A stretch of DNA of 64,000 bases, taken from assembly GCA_949361645.1 (NCBI GenBank), contig OX442420.1, positions 1,890,244-1,954,243 of the forward strand, read 5' to 3'. The notes under the pieces are model-generated. The model was given only the letters and a program-made list of their open reading frames with translations. It ran no database searches and had not been told where the DNA came from. Every line of letters starts with the position of its first letter. The first letter of the stretch is position 1. Made by a program: the position numbers and the translations under genes. Positions 48,564 through 59,785 of this stretch are shown here, piece by piece. The stretch comes from Spongilla lacustris (lineage: Eukaryota > Porifera > Demospongiae > Spongillida > Spongillidae).

Positions 48564-49250
48564 TAAATATGCAAATCTCTTTTTGAGACGTGTTTCTTTG
48601 TATGGTTGTACCACAAATGTTTCATGGAAAATTTCTATGCTGACAATTTATACAGTGGCACACACATCAACCTCCATAAAACATATTTAAAAAGTTACAC
48701 ATGCCGTACATTTTTCTGTAACTATGAATTCTTTTCTATTATGCATTTTTAAGAACCGCATCTGTTGTTTTAGATAATACGGACCAAGGGTGTGGTATAA
48801 AAATAATCTAACAATTGGTAAAATAAGTGCATTGGCACATGAAACAATGGTAGATATATGGGTACAAGATAGTTTCATTTGAATTTAGGAGAAATTATTG
48901 CAATATTAACTAAATATGCAAATTGCATTGAGACATAAAAATGATGTTTCTTTCTATGGTTGTACCACAAATGTTTCATGAAACTTTTCTATGCTGACAA
49001 TTTGTACAGTAGCACACACATCAACCTCCATAAAACATATGTAAAAAGTGACACATGTAATACTTTTTTCTGCTACTATGAATTTTTTTACATAATGCAT
49101 TTTTAAGAACCGCATCCGTTGTTTTAGTTATTATGTACCAAGGGTGTGGTATAAAAATAATCTAACAATTGCTAAAATAAGTGCATTGGCACATGAAACA
49201 ATAGTAGAAATATGGGTGCAAAATAATTTCATTTGAATTTAGGATAAATG
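48564..49250. repeat. Tandem duplication of ~345 bp inside the piggyBac element
   Basis: 48564-48905 and 48909-49250 are direct repeats with about 5-8 percent difference, AT-rich and without genes. Confidence 0.9.
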
Positions 49251-49301
49251 TTTAAATTTTGGTCCTACGCGTAGGACCATTACCTGGAGAATTAAGGTTA
49301 A

Positions 49302-49970
49302 TAGAAAGTGGTCTAAACAAACAGATCTTAAGGTCTACATGACAAACTTCTCAATATCCAAATGGGTTGCCATGACTAAACAAGTCCAAGTCTAAACATG
49401 CTGGTACCTAACATCAGCTCTTCCGGGAGCATCTTCTCACTGATGACACTTGTGAAGACTGCAGAAGACTTGTGCTGAGGGTATTTGGAATGTGCAAAAC
49501 AGAAGGGTTCAAGTGAGGCTAGTGCAACACAATGCCTTGTGGCTAGACTTCAAAATACATATGAGACTATCCAGCACAAGCCATTTGTTGAAACAATTGT
49601 GAATGACTGCCCAGGTTTAGGCAGTTCTGCTTTAACCCCTCACTTACTAACCACACCCATCAACCCTCTTAGCGGCAGTTCTGTATTAACCCCACAACTT
49701 CTCACTCACTGGCCATACCCGTGGGTCCTCTTAGAGGCAGTCATTAACCCAACAATTTCAGCACCCTCTTAGTGGCAGTTCTGTATAAACCCCACAACTT
49801 CTCACTCACTGGTCACACCCATGGGTCCTCTTAACTGCAACAACTTCAGACCACCCTCTTAGCGTCAGTTCTGCATTAACCCCACAACTACTCACTCACT
49901 GGCCACACTGAAACAGTCAGTTCATTCTGATCCATTCTTAATTGATATCGCAGGCTGCGCGACTGTAGAG
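49302..49970. repeat. Imperfect ~60-75 bp tandem repeat at 49620-49915
   Basis: Units contain GGCAGTTCTG, TTAACCCC and CTCACTCACTGGCCACACC. About four copies. Bases 49302-49620 show no gene. Confidence 0.75.
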
Positions 49971-50529
49971 TTATTTTACTATGGATGAGCAGACTAAACA
50001 TTTAAATCCATATCCCCGTATCAACAGCGGCAGGTACGTAATTAGCATAGCGCTTGAATGATTCTTTATCAACTGCCGGAATGTATTGTCCTCGGCCGTC
50101 TATAACAGGAACGGTAGTGGTTCTGGAGAAAGGAAACCGAAAGTGACAACCGACAGTGAAGGCAACATTGATTTAATCAATGACTCCAATTACTGCCCGC
50201 TCGTTTTACTTTAACACTTACCGATCGATACTCAGCCTTAGATATCTCTGCTCCTGCTTCGACTACCAAATGGACTAATGTACGGACCTAACAATAGCGA
50301 TCTTTTGGTAATAACAAGGTCAACCAACCGCCCTGATCTATTTGTCATGCGCGTATACGTACTGTCAGAGTACCGTACTAGTATACAACTAGTACGCACG
50401 TACGTATAAAAGCTTACCTCGATCTGTCGCATGTGCATAAAGCTAGAGCTTAACAATCGCGACGATACCCATACACACGATGGTTCTGTGATGGCAACAT
50501 CAAATTTCTGGCCGCATGAAAACATACAC
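49971..50529. other. No clear gene
   Basis: Frames on both strands are short and lack motifs. A local palindrome ACTAGTATACAACTAGT lies near 50376. Confidence 0.4.
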
Positions 50530-50790
50530 AGCGAGAAATCAATAATTGGACCAATATTGACGCATTATTGGATCAGGATGATATCACCCTTGGTAGGCAA
50601 CATGCATATGGGTATCAGCATTGGTTCAATGATTTAGGGGAACATGACCCAAACATGTGTACGCAATATTGATATAACACTGATAAAGTGTTGATCCAAC
50701 CATGATAGCAGTATTGTGCCAAGCATGATGTACCAAAGTATTGGCCCAATGCTGTTATTACAATATTGGCCCAAGAGGATATTACCTTTT
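50530..50790. repeat. AATATTG-type degenerate repeat
   Basis: Short units around CAATATTGGCCCAA and its inverse. A related stretch lies at 63690-63890. Confidence 0.6.
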
Positions 50791-50883
50791 AAGGCATCAA
50801 TATTACCTCCTTTTTAGGCATTCAAAATTTTTATTAAAACAATACAGATTGCATCACAATAATAAACTATTCTATTGAATCCC

Positions 50884-51090
50884 TTATTCTGTTCTCTCTC
50901 CTTCTATTGGCACTGCGATCACCATGTCCTCGAAGTAGCATACTCCACCGGAGCAATGGACGGATACTTTGCATCCACTCAACAGCCTTGATGGTCTGTG
51001 TACAACCCTGTGCTGGATAGCAGAAGCATTACCACCACATATGTTCACGTACCTTGCAGTGTCACTGGTCATTTGGAAAGCTGCAAGACA
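50884..51090 (-). CDS. Candidate last exon, unknown gene
   Basis: On the minus strand an acceptor-like TTGTCTTGCAG is followed by an open frame to TAA, with AIQHRVVHRPSRLLSGCKVS and then GGVCYFEDMVIAVP. It reads like a real C-terminus. No family recognised and no upstream exon is assured, though 51600-51720 minus (EELVKKEKAMEIDRLYEDEV) is a possible partner. Confidence 0.3.
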   Translation of the reverse strand, partial: CLAAFQMTSDTARYVNICGGNASAIQHRVVHRPSRLLSGCKVSVHCSGGVCYFEDMVIAVPIEGERTE

Positions 51091-51149
51091 AATCAACACC
51101 CTGGATATTTACCATTATTAATACAACTCACATCCAAGTCACGACGACA

Positions 51150-51560
51150 ACACCAAGCGCACTGGTGTTTTGATATCCAAAAAGAGTTAGCCTGTGTGAA
51201 TTGCAACAAAATAAATGCTGATATCAAGTCAACTCACGTAGCCACACACATCCAAGTTGCAGGACTCCATAAATGACAACACCAAGCACACTGGTGTTTT
51301 GATATCCAAAAGAGTTAGTCTGTGTGAATAAATGCTGTTATCAAGTCAACTCACCGGCGTAGCCACACACATCCATGTTGCAAGACTCCAGCGCACTGTT
51401 GTTTTGATATCCAAAAGTTAGCCTGTGTGACTTGCACAAAATAAATGCTGTTATCAAGTCCACTAGTACTCACGTAGCCACACGCATCCAAGTTGGAAGA
51501 CTCCATAAATGACAACACCAAGCGCACTGGTGTTTTGATGATGAATTAGCCTGTGTGAAT
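51150..51560. repeat. ~130 bp tandem repeat, about four units
   Basis: Units contain CACTGGTGTTTTGATATCC, AGTTAGCCTGTGTGA, AAATAAATGCTG and GTAGCCACACACATCC, with deletions between copies. Confidence 0.9.
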
Positions 51561-51859
51561 AAATGATAGGCCTATATGTTCTTAACGCACTTAGCCACAC
51601 CAGAGATATACCTCTGGCCAGCATCCAACTCAAAGACAACACCTCGTCCTCATATAACCTGTCTATCTCCATCGCTTTTTCCTTTTTTACCAATTCTTCC
51701 CCACGGGCCGTCACTATTAGTACCCTCAATCAGATCACACGATGCAGATGCGCTCTAATAAGAGGTACAAGATGAGCGAATTCAAAGAACTTGGCAAGTG
51801 AAATACCACTAAACCGAAAAGAGACCGACACAATCACTCGCTTACCGATTCACACAGAG
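51561..51859. other. No clear gene
   Basis: Possible minus-strand coding segment noted with the exon at 50884. The 8-bp target site AACAGCGC of the Merlin element begins at 51860. Confidence 0.4.
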
Positions 51860-51867
51860 AACAGCGC

Positions 51868-53240
51868 GGTTCTTTTCTAGGACGTCCCCCCCCCCCCCCC
51901 CAATTATTACTAATCAACAAATCAATTAGCAGCGTTTGATATAATCAACAGCGTACCGTTACTGTAACAACTGTCTCTCAAGAGCAGTCACATCTAATTT
52001 ATATACACTTCCTAAACATGATATATACACTTCCTAAACAGGGTATTGTTCTGCTATGTATTTGAGAAAGTTTCGGGTCCATTAAATCTACGTCTCCACA
52101 TGAATTCTGGAAGGTAGGTGTCAAAGAGTTTGGAGTGCATAGTCCTCTCTTCTCTCATAAGACGCTTACAGGAGCTCCACATCGCTTCTACACCCTGTGT
52201 GTGTGCACCTGTAGTTGGGTCCACAAAGTGGAGGGAGTGGTTCACGGTCTCGTGCAACATCCCAGTAGTTGCAGTAATGCTAGTGTATGACTTCCATTCA
52301 TCGCGAATGTGGTGCTGGATGAGAGGGATGAGCGTGGCAGCATCTCTATGCTCAACCTCGACTAGGAAGCATTCTCCAGTTATTCTTTCAGTTCCTCCAA
52401 ACACCCAGTGACCTTCCACCTGCCTGCCTCGGTTATACTTTCTCTTACCAAACTTGCTCTCATCTATTTCAACTTCAACTCCCGGTCCTCCAATGATGGC
52501 CGGATGATCAATAAAATACTGCGCACAGATGTCACGAATGAAATTGTACCAGTCCACGGCGGTTTGGGCAGCAACCTGTTTAAAGCAAATACGTATGCAC
52601 GTGGATATATAAATCACTTGGTATATAACCTTACTTCTATTTCTTCATTCATTTTTCCAAGGGGTGTCTTAACAGACCAGAGATACACCATTCTGACTAT
52701 CTTCTCTATAGGCAACTGACTTCCTACAGCAAGGGATAAGGGACTGCATAGACTTATGCATGTAAAATGTGCCATCTCAATGCACCTTCAAAGAATGTCC
52801 CTGAACGCAGAGCTACTTCCTGCCTGCATCCTTTTCTTGGGCATCTCCACCCCATTTGCTCTTTATTAACGGCTTTACTCTTCACGAGGTGCATATCCCG
52901 TCCACATTTCGGGCAGCTTTTCCTCTCTGCAAGGAGTTTGTGTCGCTGGCACCAATGCACCGTAGATTCGACGTCACACAGTGCTGTGCAAAGATCTCTG
53001 TACGTGATGTGGCCAACCAACCACTGTGGCAACTGCGCTTGAGCCATCTCATGCTGAAATGCAGCTTATTCTTTTTACTGACCTTTTATACACAAGATTA
53101 CGCGCCAAATTAGATGTGACTGCTCTTGAGAGACAGTTGTTACAGTAACGGTACGCTGTTGATTATATCAAACGCTGCTAATTGATTTGTTGATTAGTAA
53201 TAATTGGGGGGGGGGGGGGGGGACGTCCTAGAAAAGAACC
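51868..53240. mobile_element. Merlin-family DNA transposon, apparently complete (1373 bp)
   Basis: Inverted ends of about 133 bp (51868-52000 and 53107-53240) start GGTTCTTTTCTAGGACGTC and include a poly-C/poly-G run. An 8-bp target duplication AACAGCGC lies immediately outside both ends (51860-51867 and 53241-53248), the size expected for Merlin. The ends look identical apart from the length of the homopolymer run, so the insertion is recent. Confidence 0.95.
52054..53047 (-). CDS. Merlin transposase (IS1016/ISXO2-like DDE), three exons
   Basis: Exon 1 52786-53047, exon 2 52635-52723, exon 3 52054-52575; introns of 62 and 59 bp with GT-AG ends and matching phases give a 290-residue product. 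The N-terminus has a zinc ribbon (CPKCGRDM, then GWRCPRKGC). Next comes RSGTFFEG joined by splicing to SQLPIEKIVRMVYLWS, then a helix-turn-helix-like segment with VAAQTAVDWYNFIRDIC. The DDE core shows EIDESKFG, RDEWKSY and VEAMW, with a glycine-rich HWVFGG stretch and the family pattern HFVDPTTGAHTQ. All expected catalytic residues are present and no stop interrupts it. It would cut and paste the surrounding element. The start is chosen as the first ATG before the zinc ribbon. Confidence 0.93.
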
Positions 53241-53671
53241 AACAGCGCGACATACTAATAGTCGCTAACAACAAATCTGTGAAACGGCTCCATGTATAGA
53301 CCCCTTTTGGCGATAAGTGGCTGGTATGAATATTCACTATGAATACATTTATTATGAATACATTTATTACGTGGCAACCGTTGCTATCCTCCATTTTGAC
53401 GGGCAAATGTTTCAGAGACCCATTGCACATGGCCATACTAACGAGCAAACGGCCGCTTTTCTCTACAAAATTCGACCAATGATTTGGAAACTACACTTCT
53501 ACGTTGCAAGGGCCCAATTTAGATTGCAATTTGAAGCCGCTACAATGCCTATGTGGGCGGATGGGTCCGTCGACCCTTGTCAGTTTCTTGAGAATTGATG
53601 ACATATTCTTGTGTATTTATTGACGCGCCAGGTCAGGATAAGAGATACAAAAGTGTAATGGTTTGTTGGCC

Positions 53672-55285
53672 ATATCCAGAAATGAGCGGTCAATTAAAGG
53701 GAAAGCTAATTAATTCGCGGTTTGCGAATCAACGAATATTCCCGTATAACTTCCCATAGACATGTATGGGGTACTTCAATACCAAGCACACCAGATTTTT
53801 TCTCAGCATTTGCCAAAGGGGATTGTTAGTACACTACATTTGCCATGATTTTTAGTGGGGTCGCCGTATTTTTCCTATTTAAGGCGTCGCTTCCCTAGGA
53901 TTGTCATAACATTGTCCTCAATGTACACGTAGTCAATGGGTACGTTTTCTCATTACAAATTCTATGACCATTTGTGTCAATACCTTTACGATTTGCTAAT
54001 TTGCCAAAGGAGAAACATGTAGCTAGTACATCGAAGAACTATAATATATATTGAAAAGTAGGTCTTTGTATTTAAAAATCGGCTTCCATAATTGAAAGAA
54101 GTATTCTATATTGAATCAGATTTGTTGTCTCTGTCTCGTGCCCTCAAAATCGACTCACGCGCGGGACAAGGCAAAATAATGAGTATCCTCCTAGCTGTAC
54201 CAGTTTTATAATGTATGAAATCGGGCCTGATATCGATTCTGCACGCCTCCTAGCGCTACGTAACAAGGTTTGTTGCTACCAGTTGAGTAGCCTACATATA
54301 AATGTACGTTATCGTACCCATACGTTCCGGATCTTTTGTAAACATCGCCGGGCCCATTTCATACTTGTATTGCTGTTAGGCTGTTACGTTGGTAGTTTAT
54401 CTAAGTAACTGAAGTACAACTACTAGTATAGGTGGCACCAATAGTAATACGGCTACATGCATGTGTTTTAATTCTAGAAAATGCGCACTGATTTATCGAG
54501 TATCAAAGAAGCTGATAGCAGCGTCAGCGGCGTGGTAGCGTATTGTATTCTGTTGTATCTGGCGCTGCGTTGCAACATCCACCTGACCACCAGCAAAACG
54601 CCGTTGCAATCTTTCAGGTGAAATAAATATAAAATGCATGTGCAAGTCAATGACTTACGTAGGCATTGCACATCTCTCAACTTGGCAATTGCAGTCATTT
54701 CTTACCCTGCACTGCATGCTTTGTATTTTATTGTAATATTTAGCTACCTTGCGTACTTACATGTATATTACCGCTGTGAAGGCACCATAGCTAGTGTACT
54801 CATGTGAAGGCACCATAGTTATAAGGTGTGACTGTTTACAAATGGGTTATTGTGTCAGTGTGGTATGTAGCAGGCTTTGTTTATATGTGCATGCAATGTA
54901 ATGTATGCACATGTGCATATGGACATATGTAGAAAGTTGGCAACGGACTCAAACGTGAATGTTGTGCATGTGTTGTCGACTGCATCACAGTGAAACTTAT
55001 TAGTAAACAATTTGAAATAAATCACAAGATGACCGCCAATGTATGGGCGATTTCTCAATGTCAACACGCAAACACTAAAACGCATCACACACATCAAACA
55101 AACTGTCAGACATTCTCTGCAACCATTCTCTGCTGCATGTACCAATGTAAAGGTCTTGTTGATAACAATGAATACAATAGTTCAAGGGATGGTATACAAA
55201 TATCAAGATAAAATATTTGTACATGCTCATACAAGTATGCATATCTGTGTATGTGTAAACAATTATTGTATGTTTGTATTGTATT
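53672..55285. other. Interior of element B, no clear gene; internal end-like sequence at 55000-55070
   Basis: GACCGCCAATGTATGGGCGATTTCTC near 55030 (in parts) resembles the family's right end, suggesting a nested or composite element. No gene is recognised; frames are short. Confidence 0.4.
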
Positions 55286-55289
55286 TGTG

Positions 55290-56410
55290 TATGTGTGTTA
55301 CATATGGACAACATTTCAACAGTCCTTTGCTGCGGCAGAACACACATGGCTGAGTTATCTTGAGCCTGAATACCACAAATGCAACAGTGAAAAATGTGAA
55401 GCTAGAACAGAGTAAGGCTGTTTGTGTATGTGTGTGTGCGTTACCAGTGTGGTAAGGGAGTGGCTCAAACATGGCACTGATCTTGGTGAACACAACACAC
55501 ACACACATGATGTGATATTGTGGTCAATTAGTTATGGCATGTGCAAATGGGCTGTGTTTGTGTGTGTTGCCTGTCTTGTGACAAATACACATGCATGTAC
55601 ACACATGAGGCTTCTGTAACTTCTACTGTAGACAACTAAAACATATCTAGCAAATTAACCCCTCCTTTCCCCCCAGATCTTGATGATAGACACACTCACA
55701 CACACACAAGCACACACAAGTACATACATATACAAGCACACACACACATACACACAGTTAGGGGTGTGTATTGTGGGCGGGTCGATGTTACAGGAGGTCG
55801 CATGATATACTCTGCTGTGTAGTGTTGTTGCTGATTTGCTGATATCTTTGGGCAACCAAGTCCCCGATCCTTGACTACACGCCATTAGCGAAACACACAT
55901 GAAGCTTCTAAAATCACTAAAACATCCATAGAAAAGCAGGCCTTCATTCCATATGTGTAATGATAGTGCCGTGGTGCAGTGTCTATTAAGTAGTGCTTTG
56001 GTGCTTAGTGTGCAGTGCTATGGTGCTACATTTATGAAGTAGTGCTATTGTGGAAAGAGCACTACATGGTGCAGTGCTTGTGAAGTACTGATGTGTGAAG
56101 TATCTCTGTATGTGTAAATATATGGTCTAGCTAATCGTGTGCATATTTATGTGTGTTTGCATTGTATATGTATGTGTGTTATATATGGACATTTCAACAA
56201 CTCAGGAGACAAGGTGTATGGCTGAGTTATCTTGAGCAACAGTGAAAAATGTGAAGCCAGAACAGAGTAAGACTGTAAGGCTTTGTGTGTGCGTTACCAA
56301 CTGGTGTGATAAGGGAGTGGCTCAAACATGGCATTGATCTTGGTGAACACACGCGCACACACACACACACGCACACAGAAACTTGTACACACTGGTGTGC
56401 GTGTGTGTGT
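55290..56410. repeat. Direct repeat pair of ~240 bp in element B
   Basis: 55290-55510 and 56170-56370 share GGCTGAGTTATCTTGAGC, AACAGTGAAAAATGTGAAGC and GGGAGTGGCTCAAACATGGC, each ending in a CA repeat. Between them lie a CA microsatellite (55685-55760) and short TGGTGCAGTGCT-type repeats (55965-56085). Confidence 0.85.
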
Positions 56411-56445
56411 GTGCATGTGTGTGTGTGCGTGTACAAAAGTGTGTA

Positions 56446-56480
<35 letters not shown>
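56345..56480. repeat. (CA)n and (TG)n microsatellites
   Basis: A CA tract is followed by a TG tract, which can fold back on one another. Confidence 0.95.
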
Positions 56481-56485
<5 letters not shown>

Positions 56486-56999
56486 AAGTAATAGTAGGGC
56501 TTAAAAATTTTTGGAAGGCTACATGTACTGGTCATAACTTTTGTTTACACGGTTTACATACATATACATGTAGACATACTACATGTAGATGTACTACATG
56601 TATGCTCATGGCTTCATATTGTTGATTAACATCAGCTATGTTATTCCTGTTGTCTAAAACCCCCACTGTATAGGCCTACATGTATATGTAGGTAGTTAGG
56701 TCCAGATTCCATTGATAGATGGTGGTGATGAATTTAGGGCGAGTAAGGTTGAAGATGAGGAAGTAAGGCTGTCCAGGTCACCCTACCACTATTGGAAGTG
56801 GGGCTGCCCAGGTCACCAACTGCCAATCACACCTTGTGCTCTGATCTGGAATGTGTGTGTGTCTGATGCACTACGCTAAGTCCTGTGAAGCCTGAGGTAC
56901 AGAGGCACCAGCTGTACTATCATGAAATAAATTCCAAAAGCCATCTTTACTAAGACCACCAATTCTGGTATATTACGGTAGTGATTGCTTTGATTGCTT

Positions 57000-57290
57000 G
57001 TGTGTGTTGTACATCTGTATGGCTGTACCAGTACATAACATGTGTGTGTGCATGTGTGTATGCATGTAGGTGTATGTGTGTATGTGTGTACGTGTGTGTG
57101 CATGTCTGTATGTACATGTATGTATGTACATGTATGTGGTGTGTATGTGTGTGCATGTGTGTGCATATGTGTATGCATGTGTGTGCATATGTGTATGCAT
57201 GTGCATGTACAATGTATGTGTGTACATTGTACATGTATGTGTGTGTGCATGTGTGTATGTGTGAGTACATGTATGTGTGTGTGCATGGAA
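57000..57290. repeat. TGTGTATGCATG-type microsatellite
   Basis: Alternating TG, TATG and GCATGTGTG units. The six long frames are by-products. Confidence 0.95.
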
Positions 57291-57744
57291 AGCTTTCCAA
57301 TGCTACAGTGTAAGTGGTGCCCTTGGTACTTGTACGTAGCCCCTATTTCATCTAGGGAGCATACATGTAGCTTGAGAAGCTGATTTTGCTGGACGCTGTC
57401 CCATAGGTACATGTACATGTACAGTTGTACCTAAGATAAATATAATATTCATTTGTGCAGCTCAGAGGTCAACAACAATAGGGCATTGTATGCTATGTAC
57501 ACTGAGGTTATCCTAATCTGATGTTAGCTATAGACCAAGTTCTAAGAAGCAAGCACTATTGATGTACATGTAGTACCTACATGTGCATGTATGTGGCATG
57601 GGCCTTTTGTGCCTGATGCCATAAACTTTACAATCAAGTACATGTACATGATGGGAGGGGTGCTTTGGGCCTGATGCAAAACCTTTGGTTAGTGGTAGAG
57701 GCATTTACATCTGATGCATAAAGTCCTGGTACTTTTTTTTCTAG

Positions 57745-57833
57745 GGTTCAATATCAAGAGTTGTGTTAAAAGTCTGTTTGGGACTGTTTCTATGGAGATG
57801 AGGCGAAATATTACTCGAGGACACTCCTGTATC
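57745..57833 (+). other. Candidate exon shared with element A (GFNIKSC)
   Basis: After a TTTTTTTTCTAG acceptor the frame reads GFNIKSCVKSLFGTVSMEM and stays open to 57833. It matches 36486-36560 in element A at DNA level, and about 120 bp upstream is also shared. It is probably an exon of a gene carried by the element family. Confidence 0.35.
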
Positions 57834-59224
57834 TAGTTTTGTACTGGGGAAGAGCAGCACCAGGAACCCAATGCTGAGACTGACCATCCGGAGTGTTCAA
57901 CACCTCCAGGGGTATCCACCGTAGGCTCAATAAATACCCCTACGTTCCACTCTACTCAGCTGGCATGCACTTCTTCATCAAGCAAACCAGATGGGCAGGT
58001 GTGTTGAGTGTACCAAAGGCAGGCACACGTGTCCAGTTCTAGCAATGGAGGCCTACAGATAATGCTGCCACTGTTCCACTCACCCCTCTTCCACTTCAAA
58101 ATGGGACGCCACTCGCATCTAAGAACTTCCACTCCACCTTCCTATCCCTGGTATGGTGGAGCAATCCAGCCAAATACAGCACTCCATTGGTGCAGCCACT
58201 TACAGTAACTGCTGACACCATTCAGAAGTACATATGGTGCAGCTACAATACTCATTGTTAGTAATAGCAATAGCAGAAGAGGACAAATTGTGTATGTTTT
58301 AAATGCACATTACATGTTTGCACTAACCACACACTGTGCAGAGACAGGGGAGGGGTTTGGGGGCCGTTTGGGCCTGTGTCAGCAAGCATTGGCATAACAT
58401 ACAAGGGGGGGGGTGGGTGGGGGGGGGGGGGTATAGTATGCTTTTAACTGGATGCAGAGGCTTTGGCCTAGTGATAGAGTGCTCAGCGCTTCAGAGTTTA
58501 ACTTTTCTTTAAAAAAATAAAGCATTATTGGGATAGTGCTATTCCATTGGTAAAGCCCCGCGAAGGTGATTAGCAGTAAAATTAAAGCGCTTTACGCGCG
58601 CGTGTAGTACTGACTCTGGCCTGGCCATACACATGTATGCAGACAAAGATTCAAAATACGGCACGTGCAGATTTGATGTTAATCGATCTAGGTAAGGCTG
58701 AAATACCTACGTAGGTCGCAACTGTACTGAAAAGTGCCATTTGCAAATATCTATGTTTTGTATCAGTGCACGTGCCTATTAGCCTTCGCGCTTCATTCAT
58801 CGAGCTGCAAGCAGGCTAAACAAACACGATAAGGAAAACAACCCACGCCACTATATAGGTCAAAAGTGTCCATGACGATCGACATCATGTAGTGTCCCTC
58901 TTGGCAGTCGAGACCTACGGTACTTGAGTAGTCGATCGCGAGTTCCTATCGTACTTTTGTATCAGGCCAGAAGCTGGCAGTAACCATATCGGTCTCTCCC
59001 TCGCTCTTTCATATCGGGTTCGAAACGCTCTCGGCCTCCCCCCCCCCCCCCCCCCCCCAATTGTCCGGTTATTAACGGCCTATTGGTATAGATATAGTTA
59101 AGTTATACCTTCAGCTAAATTAACTTGCTGTGCATATTTTTATTCACCATTTTGTTCAATTAATATCAATATTAGTTGAATAATTCTGGCAGATGACGCA
59201 AGGCATTACGCAATGACATATTTT
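57834..59224. other. No clear gene; C-rich degenerate repeat at 57880-58210
   Basis: The C-rich stretch resembles the repeat near 11.8 kb. Poly-G (58420) and poly-C (59038) runs are present. About 58640-59030 is unique DNA with no recognisable gene. Confidence 0.45.
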
Positions 59225-59785
59225 GATGAATAAATTATGTGCGGTAGAATTTTAAATTTTTTGTCTTGATTTTAGTTCAAGAATGGTTAATGGAATAATT
59301 TTTTGAAGTACATATCTCATGATCAGACCGATTTATAGAACATTTTACAAGTGTTTAAAATTCAATTTGAAATAAAAAGCAAGATGACCGCCTATGTATG
59401 GGCCATTTCTGGATATGCCCTATATGTAAATACCAGCAAAACGTTCTTGGACAAGATTCCTGCCCACGATCATACCCAACCTGCCTTGCCCAAAGTGCCA
59501 AGATTATGGCGGCCAAGTTATTACCCATGATATGACAGCCTGCTTGTAAGATCTTGGCCATCCTGCATGTCAAGATCTTGCCCTACTTGGGCAAGAATCT
59601 TGCCCAAGAAAGTTTTGCTGGGAATGGTTTTTGCACAACATTTGAATTCAGTGATTGGGTTCAAACCATCCTTTAACTCAGCATACGCATTGATGGCAAG
59701 CACACATTACGTTTTAAAAGCAAAGTATAATCCATTTCAAAAGTTGCTGGGTGTCAATTGAAAGGAGATTTGGATACAATTGTGA

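Larger units (their letters stand above)
46992..49297. mobile_element. piggyBac-family element (2.3 kb)
   Basis: TTAA flanks both ends (46988-46991 and 49298-49301). The inverted ends are CCTTTAATCTCC on the left and, on the other strand, CCTTAATTCTCC on the right. The palindrome TCCTACGCGTAGGA sits just inside: twice at the left (47009-47022 and 47029-47042) and once at the right (49263-49276). TTAA duplication and the transposase remains identify piggyBac. The element is defective. Confidence 0.92.
53671..59417. mobile_element. Large terminal-inverted-repeat element B (5.7 kb)
   Basis: The left end CATATCCAGAAATG and right end (inverse of CATATCCAGAAATG) are perfect over 14 bp; GCGGTCA follows further in at both ends. 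Flanks read TTGG-C and C-CCTA; the intact counterpart is in the opposite arm near 61653 (complement). The element therefore inserted with no more than a 1-bp duplication. It shares end structure and an internal exon-like stretch with element A, and has no recognisable transposase. Confidence 0.78.

Noticed and set aside
56876..57418. 180-residue histidine/threonine-rich frame on the minus strand
   Set aside because: It is a translation of a TG/CA microsatellite.
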